A stretch of DNA of 64,000 bases from Linnemannia hyalina (lineage: Eukaryota; Mortierellomycota; Mortierellomycetes; Mortierellales; Mortierellaceae): the NCBI GenBank assembly GCA_019671135.1, contig JAHRHY010000005.1, positions 2,170,001 to 2,234,000 on the forward strand. Reading direction: 5' to 3'. Below are positions 21,101 through 32,327 of this stretch, piece after piece. Position 1 is the first letter of the stretch; each line of letters begins with the position of its first letter. The position numbers and the translations under genes were made by a program. The notes below the pieces were generated by a model that saw only the letters and a list, made by a program, of their open reading frames with translations, was not told the origin of the DNA and did no database searches.

Positions 21101-21562
21101 TACGCCACCTGTCGTCTGTCCAAAGCTAAGGCCAATCTGACCAGGCGCCTCCTTGTCAGAGGAAAAGGGTGAGGTACTGCCGGCATGGTTGTAGATCCCT
21201 TGGGTGAGGACTATCTCCGTGGTGTTTCCGGTCAAGAGGTCAAGGGTTGTGATGGATTTGAGGGGGGTTGTGTCTGTGAGAGAAGTTGTGCCGAGACCGC
21301 CGACAAAGTGAACCTTGTCGAGGAGGGCCGTTCCTGAATGACTCCTACGGGCAGGAGCAGCTGCTTCTATTATCGAGGAAGAGAAGGTGGAGGAGAGGAG
21401 GACGAAGGATGCGAGGAGGAGGAAGGGGGACGAGGAGAGGAGACGTTTTGAGCGAGTCCTTTGTGCATTGTTATGTGGTGACAGTGGGTGGTGCTGTGTT
21501 GCTGATGGACAGCTGTGTGGGGTTGAGTGGCCAGGTTTGGCCATCCTCGTGGTTGTCGACAA
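18136..21562 (-). CDS. Kelch-repeat single-pass membrane protein
   Basis: Three exons by hand: 21562-19353, 19252-19205 (48 bases) and 19090-18136, giving 1070 residues. A hydrophobic segment at residues 41-66 looks like a signal peptide or anchor after a basic Ser/His-rich start. The lumenal or extracellular part (about 70-430) has kelch-type motifs: AGHSMVQYETNNLWVFGGY (~190), GHSLVASPLKNGKLYMFGG (~307) and RSDHVAVAVGAQDGFMIIHGG (~367). A transmembrane helix follows at 431-454 (PWILIAGIIIGVSLLGG), then a basic stop-transfer. The cytoplasmic tail of about 600 residues is Ser/Asn/Gln-rich with a poly-Gln tract at the start of exon 3 and Gly/Ser runs near the end. The intron 2 acceptor was chosen because it keeps frame and has CTAAC 25 bases upstream; the pyrimidine-rich acceptor further upstream would give a stop. 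Possible cell-surface or polarity role; unproven. Confidence 0.8.
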
Positions 21563-23627
21563 GGTTGGCGAGAAAAAAAAGGTAAAGGAGGGGCGTCTCT
21601 TGGTAGGTCAGGGTACGAAGGGTGATGATGAAGAGAGTAGTTGGTTGGTAAGGTGACGGAGTTACAGGTGTCGGATTAGAGTGAGAAGAAGTGAAGAGCG
21701 ACGGATGCGGATGATGTTGTGCTGTGAGAGAGTGAGTAAGCGAGAGAGGAGGAGGACAGTGGACGAGGGTGATGAAAGGAGGGTAGGGTGATGAGAGAGG
21801 TAGAAGGAAGGAGAGAGGGTATAATAACGATGGGAAGTCGTGTGTGGATCGAGGGTGATGATGATGAAAGGAAAAAAGAAGAGGAAGAAGAAGAAGAAGA
21901 AGAGGAAGACACTCTTTCTGTGCAGCGAGTGCACAAGCTTTGGGCAAGCAAGCAAGAAGCAAGGTGACAAAGTCTCCCTCCTTTTCTTACAGTCTGTATT
22001 CCCTCCGTTTCTGTCCTTTTGGCTGCATACATGTTTATGCGTTTCTGTCTGCTGCTGTCCGTTGATTGTTGTTGATAGTGCCTGGATGGAGATAATTAAC
22101 GCTTCGATCAGCAATGAAATTAAATTTCTCTGTTTCGCTTCTCTTGTCAATCCATCCAATCCAATCCACATCAACCGAAGCACCAATGGTGCCCTCTCTC
22201 TTTTTGCATACACCCTGCCTACCCTCCATTGCTCCATCTTATCACACTACCACTCACATACACACGCACGCATGGATAAAAAATAATATAATTGCCTCTC
22301 TTTTCACCCTACCACTGCACTCGCTGCACATCCACCTCGGAATGCTCCTGTTGCATCTTTCTGTCTCAAAAGAGGCTCTGTCAGTCTGCATCCTATCCTC
22401 CCTTTCTCTGTCCTGTGTCCAACTGCTAAAAGGCAAAGGCACAATATCAACAACACATAACGAGTGAGCGCCTAACGCAGCACACACAATCACAACAATA
22501 GGAAATCACTCTAAATATCAAAAAAAAAAAAAAAAAAAAAAAAAAAGTGCTCACACTCGCATACTGTCGCCTCACAAAACAACAAAGCAACCAGACAATG
22601 CCAATCTAGTCTCATCTTCTTCTCCTTTTCCTTTCTAGTTTATGCTAACAAACAGCAATAGCCTCGTTTTTCGTTGCCATTCTTTTTTTCTCGAACCCGA
22701 GTAAAAAGACAGAAAGTGGTCTGATACATCATACCAATAGAAAAAAAATGGCGCACCCTCAATCCATATTAGAGTTGCACACACAGTCCCAGTCCTTGTA
22801 AGCCTTCTCATGGAAACATAAAAAAAAATACAAGGGGAACAAGTTACAAACGAGGGGACGGGGTTGCGACTCGAGAGCGAGGAGAATAAAAAAAAACCAA
22901 AAAAAAACGGAGCTTTATATTACCTTACAAACGAGGGAAGACAACAACACAAAACCAGGGATATGGCTGATGGACACGGTGCCAAGAAGACTGGATAACA
23001 CTGCTCACTTGTCATTCAACTTCTTACTCATCAACAAACAGTGCATTCAATCCATGCTGAAGCCAAGTTCAGCATTAAAAAAAAAAGGGAGGGGGAAGGG
23101 GGGACCTTGTCTACCTACACTTTCTTTTCCTTTGTTTCTGTTGTCGCCTCTCCAATCTGGCTGTTCTTATTACTGACGTTCCTGGCTGAATTATGACCAG
23201 CTGATTCGAAGGCGTGCTGGCTATTCTGTTGTCCTATTGTCTATGTCCGCTTTCGAGGCTGCTTTGCTTCATGCATGCATCTATTTTCATCCCACGCTCC
23301 CTTGACATTCAAAGAGGGTCCCTGGACTAAAACAATATGCTTCACTTTACGCCAAAACCTTTTTTTTTCCTTCATATCATTTCCCTTTTTTCTCTTCTTT
23401 CCCTCCCAGTCTCCCAGCCAATCCCCCCACAGCCTTTACTTCCACACCATATTTTTTTGGTACTCTCATCCCTGTACACGCGACACAACATACATAAACA
23501 TAACGAACAGCTACGACTCCAATTGTACACATTTTTTATTATTATTCACAGAAAACACAAAAGCAAAGAAAAGGGAATGAGATATAAACAGCAAGGAAAA
23601 CAGAGGATGAAGAAAAACAGCAACTTC
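21563..23627. other. Intergenic region between kelch gene and RNR1
   Basis: No gene supported. 21563-22500 is the 5' flank of the kelch gene, with purine-rich strands (GAAGAAGAAG near 21890). 22520-22546 is a 27-base poly-A run. 22550-23600 is AT-rich with A-runs and probably contains the 3' flank of RNR1. Short open frames here are low complexity. Confidence 0.6.
22520..22546 (+). repeat. 27-base poly-A tract
   Basis: Uninterrupted A run in the intergenic region between the kelch gene and RNR1. Confidence 0.95.
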
Positions 23628-26600
23628 TTATCCACTGCAGCTCATGCAAGCGTCCTTGTTATCGATAGAACACATCATCGCTGCCTCGTTGGCCTCCTTC
23701 TCATTCTCCTTGTTGATCGACAATTGGTCAACAGTGAACTTGATAGCATCCACAGCGGGGCGCGAACGGAGGTAGTACATGCCAGTCTTGAGACCACGCT
23801 TCCAGCCATAGAACGCCATCGATGTGAGCTTGCCGTAGTTGACATCCGCCATGTGGATGTTCATCGACTGAGATTGATCGATAAACGCTCCACGGTCAGC
23901 TGCCAAATCAATCACAACCTAAACGCGCAAACAAAAAGTGAAGAGCGTTAATAAACTTGTCGTGCAGCTTGGTCGACAAAAAAAAGTAAACAAAGCAAAT
24001 GTCAACGAGGAAGTGCTCTTGCATACCTTCTGAGAAATCTCCCAGGTGGTTTTATAAAGGGCCTTGAGATCATCAGGGATAGAGGGGATACGCTGGATAG
24101 ATCCGTTCTCGGAAATAATACGGTTCTTGAGCTGGTCGTTCCACAATCCCATCTCGACAAGATCCTTGAGCATCCAGGGGTTGACAATCTGGAACTCGCC
24201 AGCAAGAACACGACGAGTGTAAATATTAGAGGTATAAGGCTCGAAGCACTCGTTGAATCCAAGAATCTGTGAGGTAGAAGCAGTAGGCATGGGAGCAACA
24301 AGGAGCGAGTTGCGGACTCCGTGCTTGGCAATGTTGGCGCGGAGAGTGTCCCAGTCCCAGAGGTCAGTAGGGGTAACGCCCCACATATCGGGCTGCAAGA
24401 CACCCTTGGAAACAGGCGATCCCACATACGTCTCATAGGTACCTTCCTCCTGGGCCAACTCGCACGAGGCCTCCAGGGCAGCGTGGTAGATGGTCTCAAA
24501 GATCTCAAGGTTCAATTGACGGGCCTCGGGCGAGTCAAAGGGCATGCGCATCTTGATAAAGGCATCAGCAAGACCCTGTACACCAACACCAACGGGACGG
24601 TGACGCTTGTTAGACTTCTCAGCCTCGGGGACGGGGTAGTAGTTCTCGTCGATAATCTTGTTCAAGTTGCGGGTGACGACCTTGGTAATCTTGTGGAGCA
24701 ACTTGAAGTCGTAGGTCTGGTTGGCGACGAAGGTAGGCAGAGCGATACTGGCCAAATTGCAGACAGCGACCTCGTCAGGGCTCGAGTACTCGACAATCTC
24801 AGTGCACAAGTTACTGCACTTGATGGTTCCGAGGTTTTGCTGGTTTGACTTGCGGTTGCAGGCATCCTTGTAGAGCATGTAGGGGGTACCGGTCTCGGTC
24901 TGGGCCTCCAAGATAGCATACCAAAGCTTCTGGGCCTTGATGGTCTTGCGAGCACGACCCTCCTTCTCGTAGCGGTGGTAAAGAGTCTCAAACTCATCAC
25001 CCCAGACATCCTGAAGACCGGGGGCCTCGGCAGGGCAGAACAATGACCAGTCGCCGTTGTCTTCGATGCGCTTCATGAACAAGTCGGGGATCCAGAGGGC
25101 GTAGAACAGATCACGGGCACGGGACTCCTCCTTTCCAGTGTTCTTGCGAAGATCCAAAAACTCGAAAACATCGGCGTGCCAGGGCTCCAAGTACATGGCA
25201 AAGGCACCGGGACGCTTGTTGCCTCCCTGGTCGACATAGCGGGCAGTGTTGTTGTAGACACGGAGCATAGGGATCAAACCGTTCGAGTATCCGTTGGTTC
25301 CAGCAATATAAGATCCCGAGGCGCGAATGTTGTGGATGTTGAGACCGATTCCTCCGGCAGTCTTGGAGATCATGGCGCAGGTCTTCAAGGTGTCGTAGAT
25401 ACCCTCGATCGAATCATCTTTCATGGTCAACAAGAAGCAGGACGACATTTGAGGACGAGGGGTACCGGCGTTGAAGAGGGTGGGCGAGGCGTGAGTGAAG
25501 AACTTCTCGGACATGTAGTTGTAGGTTTCGATGGCCTTCTCGACGTCGTCACCGTGGATGCCGACAGAGACACGCATGAGCATGTGCTGGGGTCTCTCGG
25601 CAACTTTGCCGTCGATGCGGAGGAGGTAGGAGCGCTCGAGGGTCTTGAAGCCAAAGTAGTTGTAGTTGAAGTCGCGGTCGTAGATGATGGCTGAGTTGAG
25701 GCGATCGACGTTCTTCATGACGCTGTTGTAGGTCGACTCGGAGATCATGGAGGCGTTCTTCTCGGTCTTGGGGTTGATGTAGGTGTAGAGATCCTCGATG
25801 ACCTGGGAGAAGACCTTCTTGGTCTCCTTGTGGACGTTCGAGACGGCGATACGGGCAGCGAGGATGGCATAGTCGGGGTGCTTGGTTGTCATGTAAGCGG
25901 CCTAGGTTGATATTGTTGATCCCTCATAATTAATTACTGTTCACTATTGTCCCTGAATACTGACAAAAAAAATGTACACAAACAAACTGCATATGCATAA
26001 AGGCAAATAAACAGAGGATCTACTTACAGTCTCAGCAGCCAAGTTATCGAGCTCAACGGTGCTGACTCCCTGGTACACACCCGAGATAACCTATTTAATC
26101 CATTCATTCATTCCCAGGAACATGAGAAAAGCGTAAGTAAATACCCAACTGCGTAAAGTCCTGTTTCTTCGTCAACAACACTCTATTGGGTCACAACAAC
26201 TCAGGCAATTCTCGTTTGATAAAAAGTCAAAACAAAATACCTTCTGGGTGACCTGGACGGGGTCGACAAAGTTCATATCGAGACCATAGCAGAGCTTGAC
26301 GATTCTGGCCGTAATTTTGTCAAAGGCAACACGCTCCTTGCGTCCTACGGTGATATAAAGTGAAAAGGTTGTTGGTGTTCGTTAGTAGAATGTAAACAAA
26401 AAGGAATCTGATTGCGTGAAACCTCACATTACATCCATAAAGAGGATCAGAGCGCAGTTCTGGATGAGTAAGGCTTACCATCTGAATGCACAAGGATGAA
26501 TGAGTTGAAGGTAGGAGAGTGAAAGAAGAGGAGAGAAGGTAAAAAGTAGGTGAGTAAGTGGGCTTGGTTGAGGTCCGTTCATTCGTTGCCTGGAATGAGG

Positions 26601-26711
26601 CTCAACCTTTTCTCCAAAGTGTCGACTGGTGATGACCCCTTGAGCAACAAAAGAGCAATAACAAAAGAGAGCAAGTGAGTGTAATAACATACCACGCTTG
26701 TAGACAAACAT
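23628..26711 (-). CDS. RNR1: Ribonucleoside-diphosphate reductase large subunit
   Basis: Catalytic alpha subunit of class Ia ribonucleotide reductase; reduces ribonucleoside diphosphates to deoxy forms in the cytosol together with the small subunit. Exons: 26711-26693, 26481-26479, 26344-26241, 26090-26028, 25901-24027 and 23918-23628, summing to 784 residues, close to the usual ~790 for eukaryotes. The N-terminal ATP-cone begins [16 protein letters not shown]. Radical-site residues are in [10 protein letters not shown]; redox cysteines in MSSCFLL and VCNLASIAL; substrate and effector regions include [12 protein letters not shown] and [11 protein letters not shown]. The C-terminal CMSC motif (CMSCSG) that re-reduces the active site is present. 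No lesion seen. The second exon is only three bases long (see findings). First introns are concentrated at the 5' end. Confidence 0.97.
26479..26481 (-). other. RNR1: Predicted 3-nucleotide microexon of RNR1
   Basis: Exon 1 ends CGT-G before GTATGT (26692-26687). The universally conserved next residues are Asp-Gly-Arg-Lys. The base triplet ATG flanked by CATTCAG and GTAAGC at 26481-26479 supplies exactly the bases needed (G+AT, G+GA) before the exon starting GACGCAAGGAG at 26344. Skipping it would delete the Asp (KRGRKER). Confidence 0.7.
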
Positions 26712-26992
26712 ATTGTGCGTGAGTAGGTGGGGTGGTGAAAAGGATAAAAAGGGAGAAGGTAAGAAACAAAGGGACCAGAGGAAAGGGGAAGGAAAGAAAG
26801 AGAAGACGCGAGGGACTTTGAGGTTTTTGTTGTGTTTTCTTTTGTGGCTAGTTAAGGTAAATTAAAGAACGCGTCTTGTATGTTGATTGTTAAGCGATGG
26901 AGACTGCCTTTTTTTTATTACTTTTTTGAAAACATGAAAACTTAAGAACGCGTTTCGCTGACACGACAGATACGACGGTCAGAGCAAAGCTC

Positions 26993-29900
26993 TCAGATGT
27001 ATTGCCGTGCATGCTGCCGCTGTTCGCTTCTTGCCCCATCATGTTCATCCACCACTGCCTGGGAAAGTGTGCCCAAGTCAACCACACTCTGCTGACTTCT
27101 CAACGACTGCGACTCTCCTACTCCCTGCTGACGCTCTTGCTGCTCAACAGCATTTGTACTCCGCTCAATGACCTCACCCGTACCTCCCTGTCCACCAAGA
27201 CTCGTCAGACTCGGCGCTTGATAATGTTGCTGATACGACTGATATGGTTGCTGTTGTGCCTGTGGTGAGTTCAGAATCGAATTGAAATAGTTGCTCGACA
27301 CCTGACTGAACCCCATCGAGTCATCCATGCCGTTGTTATTGCTACTGCTGATACCGCTGTTGCTGTAGTGAGACAACGACACATCGCCATACAGTGTCTG
27401 ATCGCTCTCGCTCCGAGGATTAACTCCAGATCCAAGTCCTTGCTTCTGTTGCCCTCCTCCCTGGTGAGAAGGCGGTGGTGCGAGACTGAGACCGTTCATT
27501 AACGACAAATTGTTCATCGATAGGTTACCCAAGGGCATCATCACTCCACCGTCCCCATTCGTACTCGCAGACCAGTGGTTGGACGGTGGTGGTTGGCGGT
27601 TGTTGTCAAACAAACTGTACCAGTAGAGTAGGCGCTCTTCATCACGAACTTGGAACAGGAAGTCGAATCGACTGCAGCCGATGACTCGGAGGATGTACGA
27701 TCCGCGTTCGCGGGAATGGATGAACACGGACACGTAGGTGTATGTCTTTCCTGTCTCTGGTTTGCCCTATCGTAATACATGCAAAGTAAGAAGCGAAAGT
27801 TGATTAATTACCATTACATTTACCAGTTGAGCCATATATACCAATAAGAAATGATAATGGATGGAGACTTACGAGTTCAAAGCAGGTAAAGTAGCGACCC
27901 GCAGGATAAAGAATCACGCGTCGCATACACCAACTCGATAAAAAGGGCACCCACCGATTCTGGAACTTGACTCCCATGTACCCCATATGCGTCTCCTTCG
28001 ACGTCTCACCCTTGGATTCATCCAAAGTCCCAATACTACCTTTCCTACCCGACAGATACTGTGACCCTTCATTCACCGACCCAGAAATTCCTGATCCAAC
28101 TGAAGCGGCAGCGGCGGCGGTAGCCGAGCCCTGAGCCAGAACTGCGAGGTTGCCACTACTGTTGGCCCATCCACCGTTGCCGTTGTAGATGAACCCATCA
28201 ATGCTGTTACTGGCTGATCCATCTCCCTCACCGCCACCGCCACCGCCACCAACGCCGACTCCGACTCCTCCCAGTCGCTGCTGAGACCGCTCGATCTGTG
28301 TGAACAACTCCCAGAGCTTAGGCAAGAACAAGAACATGAGCGAGAATGTCGTGCCGAACAGGATCACCACCGTCGACAGGTAGAACTTGATCAGAAACTG
28401 TTCGTCAGGCAGGAACACTGTTGGCATGGCCAAGCAGCCAGCCAGGAGAATGTTGCTATTTGAGTCAATGAAATGTAGATGCGGAGTTAATTAAACGACC
28501 TGAAAGAAGGCATCACGCTTTGCATGCAAATTGAGAAGAGTAGACTTACTAAACGACAAAGGCGATTTGACGGCACTCGTTGTAGTTGGCGGCGACGTTT
28601 CTGTTCTTGTAGGCTAAGTAGGTGGCGATCAGGAGCAAGGCGGCATTGTAGGCCAACAGAACTGCAAAGAAGGCTGTGCTATTGCTGCCATCCATGTTAT
28701 TGCAGGACCAGTAACTTGTGAAATCCCGCAAGACAATCTGCCTAAGGGCTGGAGGGTACTTGATAAACCATGCCGCCATAATCACCTACAAAAGTAGTAA
28801 CAACCATAGTTAGTAGTGGGGCCAACATTCAAATGCATTAGAACAAAACCAAACGATTGCGCTAATGTGGCCTTACCAAGTTGCTAAAGAGGATGGTACC
28901 AACAATCTTGAGGAGATGAGAGTCGCGGATGACACGTTTGGTGACATAAATGTTGTGAAAGATCCTGTAGATGCGGAAATTCTTAGCGACAATGTTGCTC
29001 ACGACCAGCACAAAGCCAACATCGAGCACCAAGGGTCTTGCCATGCACGTGAATTTTGTCGGGATATCCAGACCCATCACTGTCGCGATATAAAGCAAAA
29101 TGAACCCGCACAACTCCAGACAACAGAACAGCGGGCTATATTATTGTCATTACAGGATACAATAGGATGTGAGTATAGAAGAAAAAAACTTTTGAGAAAA
29201 ACCACAGCCATCAGCTTTGAGAAGATGTGTCTTTACCTCGAAGCCTTGATGACCTTGGCGTTTCGGTAGACAATGACGAGCAACATGGTCAAGAGCGAGA
29301 AGAGGATGCTGAGACTAGCCACCGAGATCACAACCATACCGATGGACGATCCAAACCTTGGGTTCAGGACCTGCAGTGGCGCCGAGTCAGCCGGGGTGTT
29401 GTAGGTCCCATCAAAGTACATAGGCTCCGACGACAGGTTGAACATGCCCGAGTAATACGTTCCGATGGGCACGATTTTGCCGTGCTGGAAGTTACTCAGG
29501 ATGAAATTTCTATTTATCCACAGATCACGCAGTGTGGATGGTTAGTGCTACGAATTGTCATAGGCATGAAGCAAATGATTTCTGTGGCGTAATAAAAGAT
29601 TGCTATACCCATAGACAACGTCGCCGTCTTCGTCAAAGACCATAGGGCCTCCGGGTCCAGTGTAGTTGGTGTTCATTCCGAGGGGCTTCAGCTGGTTGCC
29701 CAGACGTCCTGCTTCAAGAAGGTGAAGGGTTGTCAAGTTGCTTCCTACGGCCTTTGCAAACGCATTGGCCATCACCATCATGCACGAGTAAGCTTGCCTA
29801 AAATTAGAAAGCGCACACATGCACTTGGTCAGTGAATGGTGTTTGTACAATTTGATCCGCGCATACGAAAAAAGATGGCCAGTGAACTAGATTGACTTAC

Positions 29901-32327
29901 ACTTCGTTACTGGAGATGTCGCGTTGTCCTGCATATGGGTAGCTAGTTGTTTTTATTAGTATGACACACAATCGTTAGTATGCGAAAGCTCGAAAAAGTC
30001 TGCTTGGAGACACTGATGGTAACGAACAGCACTTACTCTGCGGGGTCAAGGGCAGCCCACTTGTCCAGCCACTCTTCATAAGGACGGTATCCATGCAACT
30101 TGAGAAGGTTGTCAAACATAAAGAAGCCGTTCAGCTCAGTTGGCATAAAGGTCGAATTGTCATCAAACAGAGGCTCCGTCACCTCATTGACAACAATCCA
30201 TACATATTCCTTCGAGACCAGTCCCCGCTTGACAGCCTCCTGGATGAGTTTGGTCTGCGGGTCTCCTGCAGACGCGACAATAACGATGCGCTGACCAGAC
30301 GCTTCGAGAGCATCCACTGCGGGGCCTACATCCAATGTTGAGCCTGCGCCCATTTCCATCACTGCCTTTCGGTATCCGATGGTGATGTTCCTCATCAATG
30401 CCTGCTTCGCAATCGTATCCATCACTATTGTAATAACGTGGACGCGTTAGCATTGGTGACATACTGTAATACGTAAAACTACTTGTGAGCCACACGATAG
30501 TTGCAGCTTACTTTGGGATCCAAGAGAATCGCCTGCATAAAAGACGGCGATGGTCTTCCACCCGCGACTAGCAACAAAATCCATCATCACTCGACCATAC
30601 ATCAACTCGGTGGGAATTGTTCTGAAAAAGTAACCATACTGTTCCTTGTCTGACAGTTGTGCTATAAAACGTGATACGTAAAACGCGTCAAAAGAGGGGG
30701 GACGATGCGATGTCAGTAAAGGGGTAAGGCAAGGGTGTGTATGTGCGCCGCGTATCGCTCGATAGTATCGCTGTGTAGGAGGGCTCCCAAGAAAAAAAAA
30801 ATGTTCCGTGTTGGATATAGACACGGCAAATGTTTTCGACGCCAAAAGGGACAAAAGAAGTAGAATCAGGGACAACGAGAGCACTGAGACTGAGGGGTAG
30901 ATAGGCTGGTACTAATCCAAAAAAAACCCCCCCGGGACAGGATTGGGCTGAAGTGGAACATCTCTTTACACGGAGACATCCGCTTCCTCCTTAATAAGAG
31001 AGTGACATAACTACGAACCCCCTTCTTGCAAAAGAAACATTGTAGAGAAGAAACCATCGATAGCCGATGTATTCTCGGATTCTGCGCCATTTTTCGACTT
31101 TTGTTGACATCCTCCCTATGTTTAATATATCTCCTCGTGTATCATCATGCGGAAGGGGAAGGAGAAAAAATAGTAAAGGGGTCCAAGTGACAGAAAACAA
31201 CACTTACTAGATCCTGCAGAGTAAGAACATTGAGGGATGGAGAGACGACTTGTCAGCAGGGCAGACTGGACAGTGAGAGCACTGCTCACGTCGCCAATAA
31301 CCCCCGAGACGCCCGCCAGAGACTGGACCAGGGACACCGCCGAGAAAATGGCCTGAGCAGCGCCAGAGTTTTCGGGATCATGGCCATTGAACGAGTCCTT
31401 GAGAACCAAGGTTATGTACGCGCCCGGAATCAATTGGTTCGCGTTAATCTCGCTCACAGCCAACCGGATCGCGGACGTGCCACTGAAGGGAAAAGCATCG
31501 GGTAAACATAAGGAGTCAGTGCGTCGTCAGTGAAAAAATATGATAGGAGTGAAGGAGACGCGTCGGGCAAATAGAGAACAGTAGGACATCGGCGCTGCAT
31601 GTACTATTGTTTGTTTGCTCACATCAGGTGCACGCAAAAAGGGTTATATTTACCTGTAGGATAGAACTTGTGTGATATTGTTTGGCAAGGAGTAGGGTAA
31701 GAGAAGGCCGACTCTAATCTCCAGTAATCCTTGACGATTGGTGACATTGGGAGTTATCTCGAGAGAGAAATTGGCGCCTGTTGGAGGTGTATAAGGGAAC
31801 ACACGTGTCGAAACGTTAGGCTGGTTCTGGGGCAGGTCGGGGTTGGCGGATGGGGCCAATACTGAGGGTGAGGCAGTAGACGGTGAAGGAGTTGAGGGAG
31901 AGGGTAAGGATTGCTGAGGGAGAAGAGGAGGTGGTTGTGGAAGTGAACTGGATGGCGAGAGAGCTGTCTTGGTGGGGTGAAACTGTCGTTTCTTATGGCG
32001 AAAGAGGGGTGGTTGCAGTGAAGGCTGAGTGTGTGAGCGCCTCTCGAGTATGCCGTTGCTGATATGTTGGACGGATGGGTGAGGTGCATGATCTTCGAGA
32101 GAGGACAGCAGTACGGGATTGGGCTCCAAGGAGCGCAAGTGTGTGGTTGAAGATGATGTGAAAGAGGAACGATGTTGTGGGGATCTGACTAGGAGGTGGT
32201 TGGAGCGGTGTGATGATGGTGTCGTTGAGGATGCGCATCCGGGTTGGATATTTAGGTATGTGAAGAGTAGTACTGACGCTGCCAGGGCAAGGCGAGAGTA
32301 TCGTGTGTTCGCGCTGAGGAGCTTCAT
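26993..32327 (-). CDS. Class C (GABA-B-like) G-protein-coupled receptor with PH-like C-terminal domain
   Basis: Eleven exons: 32327-31654, 31482-31208, 30661-30512, 30424-30037, 29942-29901, 29797-29609, 29509-29237, 29135-28877, 28785-28550, 28455-27873 and 27766-26993; 1280 residues in one frame. A signal peptide lies at about 10-34, then a Ser/Pro/His-rich linker. The Venus-flytrap ligand-binding domain runs from about 195 (LLEIRVGLLLPYSLPNN) to 620, with YGYFFRTIPTELMYGRVMMD and RGWKTIAVFYAGD. Seven transmembrane helices lie at about 620-880, with paired cysteines and the NFRIYRIF and FLFLPKLWEL motifs. The tail has a Gly-rich stretch, then a PH-like fold at about 980-1090 (RVILYPAGRYFTCFEL ... 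RDEERLLYWYSLFD), then a Gln/Ser-rich end. Ligand unknown; glutamate/GABA-like small molecules are inferred only from the family. Confidence 0.88.

Noticed and set aside
21840..22286. Plus-strand Lys/Arg-rich 148-codon frame
   Set aside because: Low-complexity GAAGAAGA sequence in the kelch gene 5' flank; no domain and no codon-bias support.
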